A stretch of 64,000 nucleotides of DNA from Polydactylus sextarius (lineage: Eukaryota; Chordata; Actinopteri; Polynemidae), in NCBI GenBank assembly GCA_016801845.1, contig CM028910.1, positions 17,948,629-18,012,628 of the forward strand, given 5' to 3'. A program made the position numbers and the translations under genes. The notes under the pieces are model-generated. The model saw nothing but the letters and a program-made list of their open reading frames with translations, made no database searches and had not been told where the DNA came from. Below are positions 33,306 through 47,219 of the stretch, piece by piece (the stretch's first letter is position 1; the number at the start of each line of letters is the position of its first letter).

Positions 33306-36300
33306 TTATGTGTCTTGGTGGTACCTGTGAAAAGACCAGAGATGAAAAGAGTTGAGATTGATGTAACAATAACCTAAAAATACACCCAACACCAGGAACA
33401 TATATCTGGTCTCTATACGCCTATTACAGGAATTAATTTTTCCATTGCCATAAATGGGAAGAGTCAATAAACACAGAGTAAACATCAGATAAATAGAATA
33501 TCAATTTAGACTTGGATATCAGTTAGATAATAAATATCAGGACCACACCTAACAAGAGCATAGAAACAGTAATTAATTTTTATATAACATTACTAGTGAA
33601 ATAAAACCTCCATTTTTAACTGAAACATTTCTGTATGTTGCTGTGCTCAGCCTACGAAAATCACCATCTGATGAGAGTTGATGCATTCTTAAGTGTAATT
33701 GTGAGACAGCATTGCTCAACTGGGCACACACTGTATGATTTGCCAGTTCTAACTTCACAGTCTCTTTAACAAGCACCTTAAAAGTGGTGTTTTTATCTAC
33801 GATTATGTTTAAAGATGTAAGAGTGCCATGAAAAGTAAAAGGCTGAAGTCGAAAGGGGAAGACTTCTTACCCGCTCTGTAAAGTGAACTCAGGCATTGCC
33901 CCGAGGGATGTCAGCTGTTCCTCCAGGGCCACAATACGCAAACCAATGTAGCCTGACGACAGCAGCAGCAGCACAACCCTAGAACATACAGGAAATAGGA
34001 CTTTTTATTAACTGTGTCAAAGGTTATAGCTATAGCTATATAACCAACAACAGCTAGATATACAGGTAACAGCTGTGTTTGTGCAGTCTCTTCTATCTGG
34101 CACTAAAAACGACTGCATATGACGCTTCAATTTTAATAAACTGTCAATAAACATTAAACTTTACAGCTGTGTCTTTGGCTGAACTTTACTGGGTTATAAT
34201 ACACGTTGTACATTTCACAGTTAAGTTAAAAGCGGCAAGCGTCCATGACGGAATGACATCCAACAAGATCACCCAGTTTGAAATCACTACAAGACAGGTT
34301 TCTTAATTTCCTGAACCTTTCCTGTAAAGAGGATGACTTCATGAGTAAGAGGCAGAGTAAGATTAGAGACGAGGGGAAAGAAAGGGGGTTACTTACAAAA
34401 TCAAGTAAATAAAGAGTAGAGTGTTGAGGGTGCTGGCCTCTCTCTGAACCAGCAGGGACTTGGCCTTTTCTGTCACATTCCAAACCCACGATCCACCTGA
34501 ATCAAGAAAAAGAAAAGTAAACATAGTGTGAATATCAAGGGTTGAATTTGCAAAAATTGCAATTGCAAATTTGCAAAAGGAAGCTATGAAAAAAAATGTC
34601 TCACCAAACAGAAATGCTTAACACTTGTTTTTGACTATGCAATGTCTCAAAACTCCCAGCTAACAAATTAAAAGTTATTTGTATTTGTTAATATTTGTCA
34701 ACCTGGGGATCAAACACAATGTTTTTTTTTTTTTTTTAAACACATCTCCTGAACTGACTGTAATGTTAACTGGCCACCCCATTGTTTGTATTTTACCTGA
34801 TACAGACAACTCCTCTGAGGAGGAGCTATCGCTCTGCTGGTCCTGTAGGCCCCTGAAAGTGGAGCCATTTCCATTAGGCACTGCCTCTGCAGAAGAGATG
34901 GGTGGAAAAGAAATGAATAAAAGTCTGACATTAGACCGTAAATATGCATGACTGACCAGAACATAAATAAAAGCTGTTGTACATTTACATTGCTGCTTTA
35001 TATGTTCATTCTGGATACGAGCATCATTTATTAAACATTTTTGCTGCTAAACATTTTGCTGTACATGTAATGTGAAGCCTCACCTTTGTGAGGTCCATGC
35101 AGAGGATGGTCCTGTAAAGATTGCGACTCCGAGCCATCAAACTGGTCGAAGCTGTCGTCCAGACTGGACTGGCTGGAGTTCTGCTGAGATTAAGATGACA
35201 TTGTTTAGATGGAGACATTTAAAAAAAAAAAAATCCATCACATGATTCAAGCACATCAAAAACTAGTGATCCACAAGTAGTGAAAAAAGTCTCTTACCAC
35301 AAGTTTGCTTTTGTCAAAGCTGTTCTCGGCAGAGGAGAAGATGGGGCTACTATTTGTGCTACCATCCTGTAACAAAGAGATTAATTTAGATCATGTGTTT
35401 CCACAAAGACATTTAACCAAAGTCATTTTGTCAAGGCTACTCTAATGTTAGTTCTGATAAATTGATGTGACATTGATGTGTTTGCATGATATCAGACTGT
35501 GAATTTAGATAAAATCTAAATAAACTTTTTTAAACGAGTTTTGCAAAGAGGTCACAGGAAGTTTGCATCACTTTCGGAACTTGTGAATTTCTGACGACCC
35601 CTGTACGCAACATTTGATCTGAGTCACTCACCTCTATCTGAGGACAAACTGAACGTAGCAGCTGATAACATGATTCTCTGTTCCGCAGCGACACAAAGAG
35701 GTACTGAACATCAAGAGGGGAAAAAGAGAAAAGAGAGAATATTAATCGTTGGCACTGATAACATAGCTGAATCATATAACAGATTAGATTACATCTAGAT
35801 CAGGGTGCATGGTAGTTAAGCAGGTCTTCCATCTGATTTTGAACATCTCTACCTACCTTGTCTCCTTCTGAAGTGCGGATCGACAAGGCGTTGGGCACCA
35901 GCAAAGCTGTGTTCTGCTTCTTCACTATGTGAATGCAGGAAACTGGAATAACTACCTGCAGGAGCACAGAGCCACACACAGAAATTATTAAAACTCAAAA
36001 CCATATTGAATTACACAGCAAGGCCAAAAGGAAAGAGAGATTTACCTTGGTGTCCTTGAGTAAAACTGAAGAGTAGAAACAGGCATGGGTGTCAGTGACG
36101 TACAGCCGACCATGGTAGGGCACTTCCTTCTGCAGGGCACAGATGTATGCTGGGGGAGGAGAGGAGCACAAACCCTTAGTTTTACATGGTTCACTCATTT
36201 AATAAGCTATTGATTCTCAGTCATTTATTTTTTCTTAACCTACCATGAATTAAGTCTTCACTCTCAGGAATGTCTGGAAACAACTTGTGGAATGTCTTGT

Positions 36301-38607
36301 TGTGCTTTATGAAACTCTGAAAAGGAAATTTAAAGAAAAATAATTAAATTCAAGGAAAAAAAAAAAACAACAACATTGGGGCTAAAGGGTTAAATTGATG
36401 AGCAGATAAAAAAAAAGGGTCTGGTCACAACTAGTAATTAACTTTAACTCACACTTTGTGTGCCTGTGCCTTCCGTCTTCTCATAGCCTTTGTTTTCGAC
36501 ATCGAACGTCTGCGACCTGCGGAGACAACAAGCGTAGCTGTCAGTTTAAGAAAGAAGCGTGTGGTTTCAGCAAACTGTGTTCACGTAAGATGATACGGAG
36601 ATACAACATTATTGAACACTTGAGTGCGGCGGATATCGTGCATTTTCATCACTTGCTGGCAGCAAGGCTTCATTCAACCAACAGAAAACCACTATACTTC
36701 CTTAGAGTCGGTGTAGCTTCATTAGCATGAGAAAACAGTTACAACAGTTACACACAGGTCACACAAAATGAAAAAGTTTAGCACCGTCAGTCATTTGTCT
36801 GTGGATGGAAACTTTGTATTTATATATTTAGCCTTTTTTTTCTTAATCCCCTGATTTTTTCTGAATTTGTTTTGACCACTTTAATAAAGTTAAGGTTTGA
36901 TATATGAATACACTGATGGTGCTATGGTGAGTTAGGCATGTCATGATGTCACATGTCCTGCATATCTTCTGTTTGTATGTACACAAGCAGTTGCCTCCAC
37001 CTCGGTGTTTTCAGCAGGGTAGGATAAATATTTAATTAGGTTTTCTCTGATTTGTGGCGTTTCTCTTTCCATGCAATCCTAAAACAACATAAGTGAAGTC
37101 ATGCAATGTTCACTGTGCCAAGTCTAGAATTTTACTAATATTATTTGGTCAATGTTAAAAATGCCAACTAGGAAACCACACCGACATACAGGAAGCAACA
37201 GAGGTGAGGTTTCTGCTCTTCACCCAACTATTATCACAAATTTATCTCACACATCGAGTCATGTGAATAATCAGTCAGCCTACAACAGCTGTGCAGTCAT
37301 GTGTGCGTCATGACTGAGCAACAACAGAGCTGGGTTTGGTCTTGTGATGCAGGTTTAGACTAGCAGTGAACCTCTGGCACATCAAATGTTGATTTCATGC
37401 ATGTTAAGGCGATTAAAGGAATTCACAACACTGAGGCATGACAGGGAGGCCACACGTCGTGTGACATTTTATACAATTCCCTCTTTTTCCTCGTTTTTCC
37501 TACCTGATGGCTACTTGTCTGGTGAGGGTTTTGTGCTGTTGCTGGATCTCGAGCTGGGCCGCATCCAGGCTCAAGGCTTTCCTGGTCTCTGCTTTCTTGA
37601 GGCTGCCATTGCTTAAGCTGCTCCTGCTCTTCTTGACTTTTTCTGGTGGCCCGCCACCACTGCTCTCTACTGGGTAGCTGCTGAACACAGAGAAATAACA
37701 AACCATAATTAATTGCAATTTCACCACTTGGTGAACATTGAACTTACAAAAACTTACGACCAGAAAACCTGGAAACACAATGAAACTCAACCGTATATTG
37801 AAATGAATACAATACCTGACCTGGCTAATGAAAGTAGGAAACAAACAGTCATCATCACGCAAATCCTTAAACATCTAAGTCTCAAGGAACAATCACATAA
37901 CACCATACATCAGACCTCAAAAAGAAAATGTAATGACAAGACTGACAATAAACAGACAAATGGGCTTATCTTTATGATGTGCTGGGAAGCGTTTCCATTT
38001 CAGAGTTTTACTGATATGTTGCATCAATGCTCTGGCTATGGCTGAGCAATCAAATCTACAGGTTGTTTTACAAGTGAACTGACGTAGACTCATGCTCTAA
38101 ATCTGACAAGCCTGTACAAATACACCATTTCCATAAAGCTCAGGTGAACAACTGTCCTATAAAAACAAGGTTGCATGATTTACAACAGACAGTTGGTGGT
38201 GGCTGTGGCTCAGAGGTTAGAGCTTTTAATCAAAAAAAAAAAAAAAAAACAATCCAAAGGGTTGTTAATCTGATTCCCAGCTCCAAGTGTCCTTGGGAAT
38301 GAGCAATGTATTGAACCATGTGAATGTGAGTGATTCCAAAGACCAGAGAAGTGTTGGATATAAATGCAGTCGATTTACCAATGTGCTTATTAAATACACT
38401 GCTTTGTCCTTGACCAGGGTTAAAAAAGCCACAAAGTCATTAAAAACCTACGTCAGCCACACCGCCACAACTCTAAACCTGTCACTTATGTTAGAAAGGA
38501 CGACACAGGACGTAGAACTTAACTCACAGTCAGAGACGACATAAGACCAGCCGACTTTTTGAGTAAAGCCACTTTGAAAAAGTCAAAAAAATAAACATTA
38601 ACTAACA

Positions 38608-38648
<41 letters not shown>

Positions 38649-39046
38649 TCTCCTTACCTGGAAAATTTAAAGCGTTTTGATGAACGAAAACTCATATACC
38701 TACTGACAGTAGGCATTTCCTCTCCTTATAGAAAAAAACCCCTCAAATATTTGTTTCAAAATGAGCAAAATGGCTTCTTGCCATTAAAGCTGAGAAGTTA
38801 AAATAAAGTAAAAAAAAAAACAACTAAATTAAAATAGACCTCTAATTGTGTGGTCCAGGATGAATCTTTGTCTTAGTTTAAAAATCAGTCCTTCATAACA
38901 TCCTGCCAGAAAAAAAAAAACTGTTGCTCTGTTGCAGTATGAATGTGCTGGTGAAGAGGAAGCCACTTTGTGTTGAGAATGGTGTGACACTCCGTAGTGA
39001 GTGACGTCAAACCCAACCACTCCCCCAGAGCCAAACAAGCATGAAA

Positions 39047-39082
<36 letters not shown>

Positions 39083-42000
39083 CAGTCAGCACAAGGCAAT
39101 TCAAGTACAGACATGTGTTTGAAAACAAGGCTTGTCTCAAAAAAAAATATTCCACTGCCAAAGATTATCTAATATCAAAATCGAGTCTTGTTAGGATTTG
39201 TTGTTGGTGTAGCAAAGCAGAATAAAAGACTTTAAAACAAGTCTGCGTGAGAGAGAAAGTAAAATGCTAGTGAAGTGTACAGACTGGCTCATCTAGCCTG
39301 ATGTAGGAGTGGTGCATAAGCGTTTAAGGTTATGAATCTAACCAAGGAAATAAAAAGTCGACTCAACACAACTTTTAAAGTCTTCCTTTAACTACGCTTA
39401 TAAAAGGAAGTCAGAGGTTTGATATTAAAATGAAAAGTGAAATACTTGTACAAAGGATGTTACACCACTTAGCCTGAGATAAGACTGTATCAAAAGATTA
39501 AAATGTTGATGAAGGAAACTGCTATTTTCCATTAGTCAGTAAACACCTACCCTATGCCCTATGTTTTCTTGTCATGTGAGTAATTGGGGTAAAGGTCAAA
39601 ATGAAAGTAAAACATGAAATGTGGCTCAAGCCAGATGCTCCCCTGTAATTATTGACTTGAATGACTAATGACAGTGACCAGCAACACTTAAAGTAATCTC
39701 AGCACTAAAAGCATTCAAGAAACGTTTCCTTGTTTGCATAGTTATTTACATTGTCAGTAAAGCTTGTAATTTTCTCTACTCTAATAACTTGAGCAGGTAA
39801 CAGAACCATAAAATGTCCTACAATATATTTTTTAAATGTCAATGCTTATAAATAACGAACAGCTAGTTAACTTGGTGGCCAATGAAGCTGGTGTTTACAT
39901 TAAGGCGACATACTGCGAACAATTTCCTTGCTGAGTCACTGGCCATGTGCTTACCTGACTTTCCCAAGGCAGGGCGGTTAAATCAGACAAGCAATATAAG
40001 CTCTATTGAAAGGCCAAGTACTGTTTGCATTTCCCAACAACTTCCCATCTTTGCAGGGGACTAACTGTAACCATTAACATGACCACTGACGCTGCTTCCT
40101 GAAACACCAACAGCCCTCAGTTCTTTCAATCGCACGCGTTTAGAGTTTACAAGAGGACTTGATTGCAATTGTCCTGTAGATGCTAAAAGTTGAGAAAAAC
40201 TGAATTCCCAATATTGTCACTGTAAAGCCTCTTAATCATACTGACAACAGACCTCCAGATAATTATTATCTGTACCCTATAATAAGTCTCTTCACCTCGT
40301 CTGACAGTCAGCCACCAAATTCTACTTTGCATCTTGTTTGTTGTAGAAGTACAAGGAAATACCATTATTGTTATTATACTGGTAAATTCAAATTATGGAC
40401 ACAGAAAATATACATAAAAATCACAAGATTATGAAGATAGTCTCAATCTAGTAAAATGAGTCAGCCAAACAGGATCTAAACATGTTCAAGGCCATAACCA
40501 TAACATGTGACAGAACAAGTGGTGTGACAATTACCAAACTCAGGGATGGGTGGGTGGGGGGCTCTCAGACATGACCTACATACTGAATAAAAACAATGGT
40601 TATAGATCAGTTTCAACTTTTTAAAGCTAGAGACCTCCTACCTGGAGTGGGTGTGTAATGGTTAAGACAGAATCCTTGAACTCTTACCTACTTCCTTATT
40701 GTATCATTATGTAATATAGTCTGACAAAAGGCAACGCCAGTTTAGTTTAGCACCATGCCTAAAATTTCAAGACGAGCATAAGATGTGCTTTAAAATTGAT
40801 GCGCACAAGGTTAGAGGGGTATAATTATCTAGACTCACTCCAAAGTACATTTTGTCTCAGTGGAGAGAAGTTACAGCACTCAAAACAAACTCACATGATC
40901 ACAAGTCTGTGAAATAGAGATTACTCACAGACACATTACAGTTTGAGTATGATCCCCATGTTTCTCTGCCTTTAACACTAGAATTAGTTTAGGAGACGAA
41001 AAATTACGTCAGTCTCAATGCTCAGTAGCTGAGATCTGTGGTCACCGCCATGCCAATGTGAGTTCGCTATATTTACAAAGGATCTATTGAGTAAAACAAT
41101 TTATCTCAAATTATTCAGGGAAATTAACTCGATTATGAAAGAGTTATATATTTTAAAAAGTTATATATTTTTGCACAGATGAGACCAGTGGCCCCGTGAT
41201 TGAAGTCAGACAAAAATGTTTTAAAACTCAAAAATCTTTCCCTCAGGTCAGCGGAAAAAAAGTCTTAGATTTAAAATAAAGAGAAAATCTCTCTAAACCA
41301 TTACCTTAGATTTCTTCAGTGTTAATGAACACAGTCGTGCGTTATTTGAGACATGAAAAGAGAGAGCTCAGATCAGAATGGAGATACATTTGACTTACCT
41401 TACCTGATCCGAGTGCCGACACTCGGCCACAGCACTGTGTTGCTTCAACAAGCCTTTCCCTCTCTCCATGATCAACAAAACTTTCGCTTTGCACCCACAA
41501 TCCCTGAAAGCTTAGAGCCACAACTGTTCGTGGCAGTAGTATGACAGAGTATGGCAGCAAAAAGTATCTTGCTGCACTCTTGCCCTACAGACCTTGAGTT
41601 TTAACAACCAAATTGACAAGGTGTAAAGGTCTGTTTTACTGCAATGCTTTAAAACAGCAAAGAGCACAACGCAAGTACAAAACCAGAGCCACAAATACAC
41701 AGCAGGGAAGGGAACGAGTAAGAGCAAAAGTGAAAAGAAAACAGAAAAACTCCCAAAATGCCTTGCTAGGCTTTGTCCTTTCTGTGGCAGTCTGATAATG
41801 CGTTGTCGTGGAAACAGTTAACAGTAGAAAGTAGATGGTGGAAGTGCCAGGGGTGAAAGAAACCCTGCCAGGTTATTCTCAGCTAAGAAAGCCTAACTGC
41901 GGCATTGAATGGCCTGTTCTCAATAACAACAAGAGGACGGCTTTAAAAGCAGCCAGAATAATGTGCATGACAATAGTTGGCTCGGCCTTTGTTGAGGATG

Positions 42001-45000
42001 TAAATAGACAGCGACACACAAAGAAATGTGTGCTCAACTAAAGAGAAAGAAAAGAAGCAATTTCTGTAGCTATGACACAACCATCCGGGAATTTCAAAGA
42101 TAGTCTAAGTGTACATGTGACAAGTCCTAATTTAACCACCACACATCACCTTCCCTCTCCTGTCCACCCACTACATATGCTGTTTTCGGTGTTAACCTTG
42201 TGGCATCGAGCTTGAGGATGAACATGGTGGGAATGTTGCTAAAATCAAAACATCACATTTGATCCTCTCTAGAGACACGTGGCCTCTCGGTGTCCTTGCC
42301 TGACAGTGGAACTTTTCTGTATTAGGACATAATATAAAGAGTTATCCATTGATCAAAGGTTCAATAGTGTAATGGGCCTTTGCTGTATGTTTTAATCCCA
42401 CTATTCCAGATTCAGACTCAAGATACTCAAGATTACACAAGGTTACTTCCTAAATCCTTGCCTTTTTTTAATTACCCTGTTAGATTTGACTGAATATAAT
42501 GTAAACATAGAGTATTTATGTATCATAATGCTGCCAAGTGGACAAAAGGGGACAATTAGCTCATACAATGAAGTCAACATTACATACTATATCAACTTTT
42601 CCATGACTGTAACTGTAACTTGCTTGTCTCACTCCTTTTATCTCCTGATAAGACTTGCACAATGCTTGTGTGAGGGCCCTTCGACAGCCATGTTCATTTT
42701 ATATCAAGAAAGATCAGAGTGCACTGATGCTTGAACTAATCTATCAGCAGTTGATAGATTAGTATTGACAATAAAAAAATTTATTACAATTTCAATGAAT
42801 AGTACCATGAACTGAATTGAATTTCTGCAGTTGATTACACTGGTTCTAGTTTAAAGAAACTTAATTTCACAAATAATAATGCATGTGCACTAAGTAGACG
42901 CGGACACTTTTATGAACTGGGCAGAAAATGCCTATTTGTACTCGATGATAACTCTAAATATAAAAATAAATTTTAAAATCAGAAGCAACTTAAAATGTTC
43001 ACCAAGTTTATACATGACTGAATGTTTAAATTTTATAGAAACTAAAACTAAACAGGACATTCCAGCTAGAAGAAGCACTCCTGAGGGTTAAAGAGTAACG
43101 ATGCTTTCATTTGTTGTTTTGAGACAAGACAGATGATCCCAGGACTCCTGCAGACGTCAGCTGGTCTGCTGCACTAGCGCCTCAAGACAAACGGCTTATG
43201 TATAGAATGCTTATGTCAAAGTTTTCCCTCAGAGCCAAAGCAACTGCAGTGACAACTTGAGCCCCAGGTTTACATGTGAGCTGATGACATTTTTTACATG
43301 CATGAAATTGCTCTAACATCAGCTGAGAACAGGCAGAGCCAGATAGTGTGAGAGCACCATCTCCTGGAGAGCCATAGATGATTTCTGTCACGTGAACTGC
43401 TGATTCCCTATCATCCAATCAAAAAATATTCATTCTAAAACAAGACGAGACAAATACACTGTTGCAGCTCTACTTTATTGAGCCAAATGGGAAATCTCAA
43501 CACATATATGTTGTTTGTGGGCTTCAATAGAGCAGTCACCACTGGCAGAGAGAAGAGCCAGAGGTCATGGCAAAATAATATACAGTCTGTGGAGCCATGC
43601 CAGGGCTCGGTCTGCAGGAAAACTGTAAGTGTGTATGTGTGCCAAGTGGAACAGAGAGTGTGTCTGTCTGCATGTGTAACAGAATCAGTATACGTATGTG
43701 TGTGGGTGGAGGTCATGCGGCCCTGTGCACACAACACATCCCTCCACTTCCTCTTTGATAGCTGGGCACAGGGACAGAAAGGGTCTTTCTTTAAGGCGAG
43801 GACTCGTAGCAGCCAGGGGAGGTGGTGTAGTGTGGTGGTGGCTGAAAAATCCCACCTGACTTTAAAACAATCAAATCTAAAGTAGACCACTCTTGGATAT
43901 ACAGGATTCAGATTTATTCTTCAGAGCAGCAGGTTGTCTAGATGAAGGCTCCTATCTTATAGTTCTAAAAAACATGCATGTTGTAGTTTACAGCTAAAAA
44001 CTCAACCTTAGAAATCTTAAATGTGATTCAAAAATATTTTCATCTATGTGTCTCAACTCAATTAACTGAGTTATTCAGATGTCACACGTCTGTATAAGTG
44101 AGGCGTTGCTGCTTCTTTCACTTTTTTCAGCAAGTAAAGTGTTGTTTTTTTTTTTGTTTGTTTGTTTTAAATCCACCATGTACATTCTTCATGTGGAAAA
44201 ATGTGGCTAATGCAATGGATGGATGGCAGAAATAAACTGTAGTGCTGTGGTACAAGAAAAACTCTCCTGAGAGTAAACACTTTCTGAGAAGAGTAGCGAT
44301 GCATTTCTTTATTGTTGCTATTTTTCCTACACATAACCCAGCCTGCAATCAGCATCTTACCTTGACACAGTGATGCTAAAGTACTGTTCCCACTTTCCCA
44401 TGAACTAAATTTATCTCAAAATCAGAATCACTGTTAAGGAAGAGCTGACTTGCAAAGTATTTTGTGGCCAGCGCAGCAACATTCTCTCTAAGGCTTTACA
44501 CAAAACGTTATCCTATTGCTCAAAAGGCAGGCGGAAGCCATACAAGCCTTTACTGACACTTGGATAAGCTTGCATAAAGTAATGACCTATGCCAACTACT
44601 GGAATTCACCAGGCCATTGTGAGAACCAAAAGGTTAAACAGCAATGAACATACAGCCTTATTCTTCTGCCCTCATCTCAAATGAGGGCTGAGGAGTGGTC
44701 ATTAGCACTAGCCTGAGAGAGGCAACAGATATGTTCAACCATGGCCAGCTGGTTAGTATGCAACCCTTCATTTAGCAATAAATGGTCCTGCAGATGTGGT
44801 TTACATCTTCCAACTCGGGCTTTCCCTCTGCGCCTGCAGCACATCTCATAATTTAAGCCTACGTGGTGCACACTGCCCACAGCAGCAAGGAAGCTCTGTC
44901 CTGGGAGCATCTTCTTGGAGCCAACAGGACGCCTGCAAAGCTGCCACACCCAGCCTATTCTAGGCTCCTCCATCTCAGTAAGCTTTACAGCTATACCAAG

Positions 45001-45495
45001 TTCTTTCCTATTTAAACAAGGCAATTCATAGTTTTCTTACTGTGTGCCCTGCAAACATGTACGCTGAGCAAATTACAATGAGTTGGTAGACTGGTGTTCA
45101 GTGTCAGAATCAAATTTACTAACATCAACTACAACACATCTATTCCATTTAATTGCCATCTTTGCCTTCATTAAGAACCTTATCTTGCTGAGAGCCAACA
45201 CTGCCATGACACTGTACTGTTGTACGTGGGGTGATTATCTGTTTCCACAACATCGACACACAGCCATAGCTGTGCTGATAACCAGCAGGTTACATCTGAT
45301 TGGCAGGGTGCTTGTACTTCTGAAAATGGCCATCTATGGGGAGGAAAGTGAGAGGCAAAACTCACAGGACTGGCAGTACTGACAGTGAGATACATGGAGC
45401 CTTTATATAACACCATGTACCACTTGTGGTCGCCTCACAGGAGCTAAAAATAGTTTTTTCTGAGAAAGCATCAGACTTTCTTGTCCCATGTTTGA

Positions 45496-45526
<31 letters not shown>

Positions 45527-46657
45527 CTCACGGGGGATAGAAAATCACAACATACACATGAATATATAAAAGGGTGAGTGTGAATGTCTATGGGCATATA
45601 TGCTGTAAGCCAGACTGGTCTCCTCTACATCAACAAGACTGCATCATCATTACCATGACGGAGATGTTGACAAATAGACCAACATAGGACAAGTCATGAG
45701 GCAAGAGGCAAGATTAAGAACCAACGAGATTTGGACTAGCCTTCTGTAATGCAACTCTTCCTGGTGTAAATCTGTTTATATACACTACCTGAAATGGATT
45801 AGCCAGCCACTACACATAAACAACTCACTAATGATGAGTCAGTCATTGTGTTCTTGGAAATGACTTGAACGACACAGAAACAGATGAAACCCCCGAGCTT
45901 ATGCCTGTGTAAAAATGGAAAAACCCCAAACATCAAAGAACGGGATATACTGACTAAACAATTTTCATCCATGAAAATATTTTTTCACATAAAGGTTTTG
46001 CTGCCGTTTACGCACAGGTTATCCAAGTCTGTCTTTAAACCATCAAGGGTGTCACCACAAGTCTCAATGCCTATGCTAACGATGCACAGACGAAAATGTA
46101 AATGTATTCCTGACTAATTCAAAATGTCCTAACCTACACATGTATTACCAAGATTCTCCGTGCATATTTATGGAGAAGCTAACAAGGACTTTTTATCGTT
46201 TAATTTAAATGTCAACGAGTATACTGATTGTGTCACGATAACATTAGCTAATGCTAAAGTTGATTTAAGGGGCTAAAACCAACGTCTTCATCCCGGAGGA
46301 TGGCTAGTCTGTTAGCATTAGCTACTCGCTAGTTAAATTAAAAAAAAAAATACTCTTCTCGCACGTTCATTTCTGTAAAAGATCAGAACATAAACAACAT
46401 GGTTTAACTTGTCCTGTCTTAAATAATACAGTAATATAAAGACATCACAATCCAGTTTTATCTGACAGGCTTCTGTCGGTAAGAAAAGCTAACCGTTAGC
46501 TTTCACCCTGTTGATGATGCTCGCCGGCAGATAGCGGTTCAGCTATCCACATTCATTTCGCTCACCTCTCTTTCATGAAGTGCTTTATTCTGACAATGGC
46601 CTTCTCGTCGAACCTCCTGAGGAAGGTTTTTAACCTCTCTCTCTTGTTTTCAAGCAT
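33306..46657 (-). CDS. gramd2b: GRAM domain-containing protein, GRAMD2B-like, 13 coding exons, complete
   Basis: GRAMD2-family proteins are single-pass ER proteins whose GRAM domain binds plasma-membrane lipids at contact sites. Exons in transcript order: 46566-46657, 37504-37680, 36453-36516, 36244-36316, 36046-36149, 35857-35955, 35632-35703, 35298-35366, 35084-35180, 34797-34880, 34397-34496, 33871-33978, 33306-33324. Together 1158 nt, 385 residues. The first ATG follows an open but ATG-less stretch with an upstream TGA. The GRAM domain spans about 112-215 (FHKLFPDIPESEDL, CALQKEVPYHGRLYVTDTHA, NTALLVPNALSI, YLFVSLRNRESCYQLLRSVC). SSAENSF and a Ser-rich linker follow. A transmembrane helix (LLFIYLILVVLLLLSSGYI, about 335-356) and a short coil (LEEQLTSLG) lie near the C-terminus. 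There is no VASt/ASTER domain, which argues against GRAMD1. TALLVPNAL and SAENSF favour GRAMD2B over GRAMD2A; the paralogue name is the least certain point. Confidence 0.88.
33325..34396 (-). other. Last introns of the GRAM-domain gene
   Basis: Two introns separated by the exon 33871-33978. AT-rich, nothing else recognised. Confidence 0.8.
36517..37503 (-). other. Intron of the GRAM-domain gene
   Basis: Phase-2 intron with good splice sites on the minus strand. No other feature is seen. Confidence 0.8.
38190..38382 (+). mobile_element. tRNA-derived SINE, degenerate full-length copy
   Basis: The head GGCTGTGGCTCAGAGGTTAG is a tRNA A-box region. A B-box-like stretch ending TGATTCCCAGCTCC follows at about 38263-38284, then AAGTGTCCTTGGGAATGAGC and a tail resembling the common fish SINE ending TATAAATGCAGTCGATTTAC. 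An A18-type tract interrupts the head at about 38232-38249. The family name is from memory of teleost SINE patterns. Confidence 0.7.
38611..38642. repeat. (TA)n microsatellite
   Basis: About 16 uninterrupted TA units. Confidence 0.95.
39051..39080. repeat. (CA)n microsatellite
   Basis: Fifteen CA units in the large intron. Confidence 0.95.
45499..45526. repeat. (GT)n microsatellite
   Basis: Fourteen GT units in the large intron. Confidence 0.95.
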
Positions 46658-46870
46658 TCTTTCCTCAGCCAGTGGTGGTCGGTTCGTGTTGAAACGACGC
46701 TCCACGCCAGACTCCACCGTGCTTGTTTTGGCTTCAATTTTTTTTTCTTCTCACTTCGTCCACGGCTGATTAAGATAATGAGCTTAAATCGGACCAAGTC
46801 AGCCGACCAATCAGCGCCGAGCGAACGCAGTCATGTCAGTCGCGTTCACCAATCAGAACAAGGTAGTTGG
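46658..46870 (-). promoter_or_regulatory. gramd2b: Promoter and 5' UTR of the GRAM-domain gene; paired CCAAT boxes
   Basis: CpG-containing sequence upstream of the start codon. Two identical CCAATCAG boxes at 46807-46814 and 46849-46856 are spaced 42 bp, which places them in inverted form (CTGATTGG) relative to the gene, the usual arrangement for NF-Y in TATA-less promoters. The start site probably lies around 46700-46790. No gene on the plus strand starts close by. Confidence 0.5.
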
Positions 46871-46899
46871 TCTGCGCTGGCCGCCCATTACCTAATATG

Positions 46900-47188
46900 G
46901 TAGTAGGGCTGTCACTTTCTTGAAAGCAATGAAATGTATGACCTGTGGTGTTTTATTTCAAGTGTAGACTTAATAATCAATAACGGACCAGCCATTTTCA
47001 CGATTTCACGTGTCAACAACATGCGGAATAAACAGTGGAATCGAACAGCAACGTGTTGTTTCCCTCATCACACCATATTTAATGTAACAAAGGAGATAAC
47101 TGTTCAACAGACCAGGGTGGGGCAGTAGCAACAGTTTTACATGCTGCTATTTATCAGCTTAAGGTACACTAATTTTACATTTAAATTC

Positions 47189-47219
<31 letters not shown>

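Larger units (their letters stand above)
37681..46565 (-). other. First intron (8.9 kb) of the GRAM-domain gene
   Basis: Phase-2 intron joining the start-codon exon to exon 37504-37680. It contains a tRNA-derived SINE (38190-38382), (TA)n at 38611-38642, (CA)n at 39051-39080, a near-perfect 12-bp-arm hairpin at 42735-42763 and (GT)n at 45499-45526. Open frames here, such as 44677-45024 on the minus strand and 43435-43890, show no domain, splice or codon-pattern support. Confidence 0.7.

Noticed and set aside
43435..43890. Overlapping open frames of 135-151 codons on both strands
   Set aside because: They sit on GT/CA-rich repeats in the large intron; composition explains their length.
44677..45024. 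115-codon minus-strand frame in the intron of the GRAM-domain gene
   Set aside because: No acceptor and donor in compatible phase and no recognisable domain.
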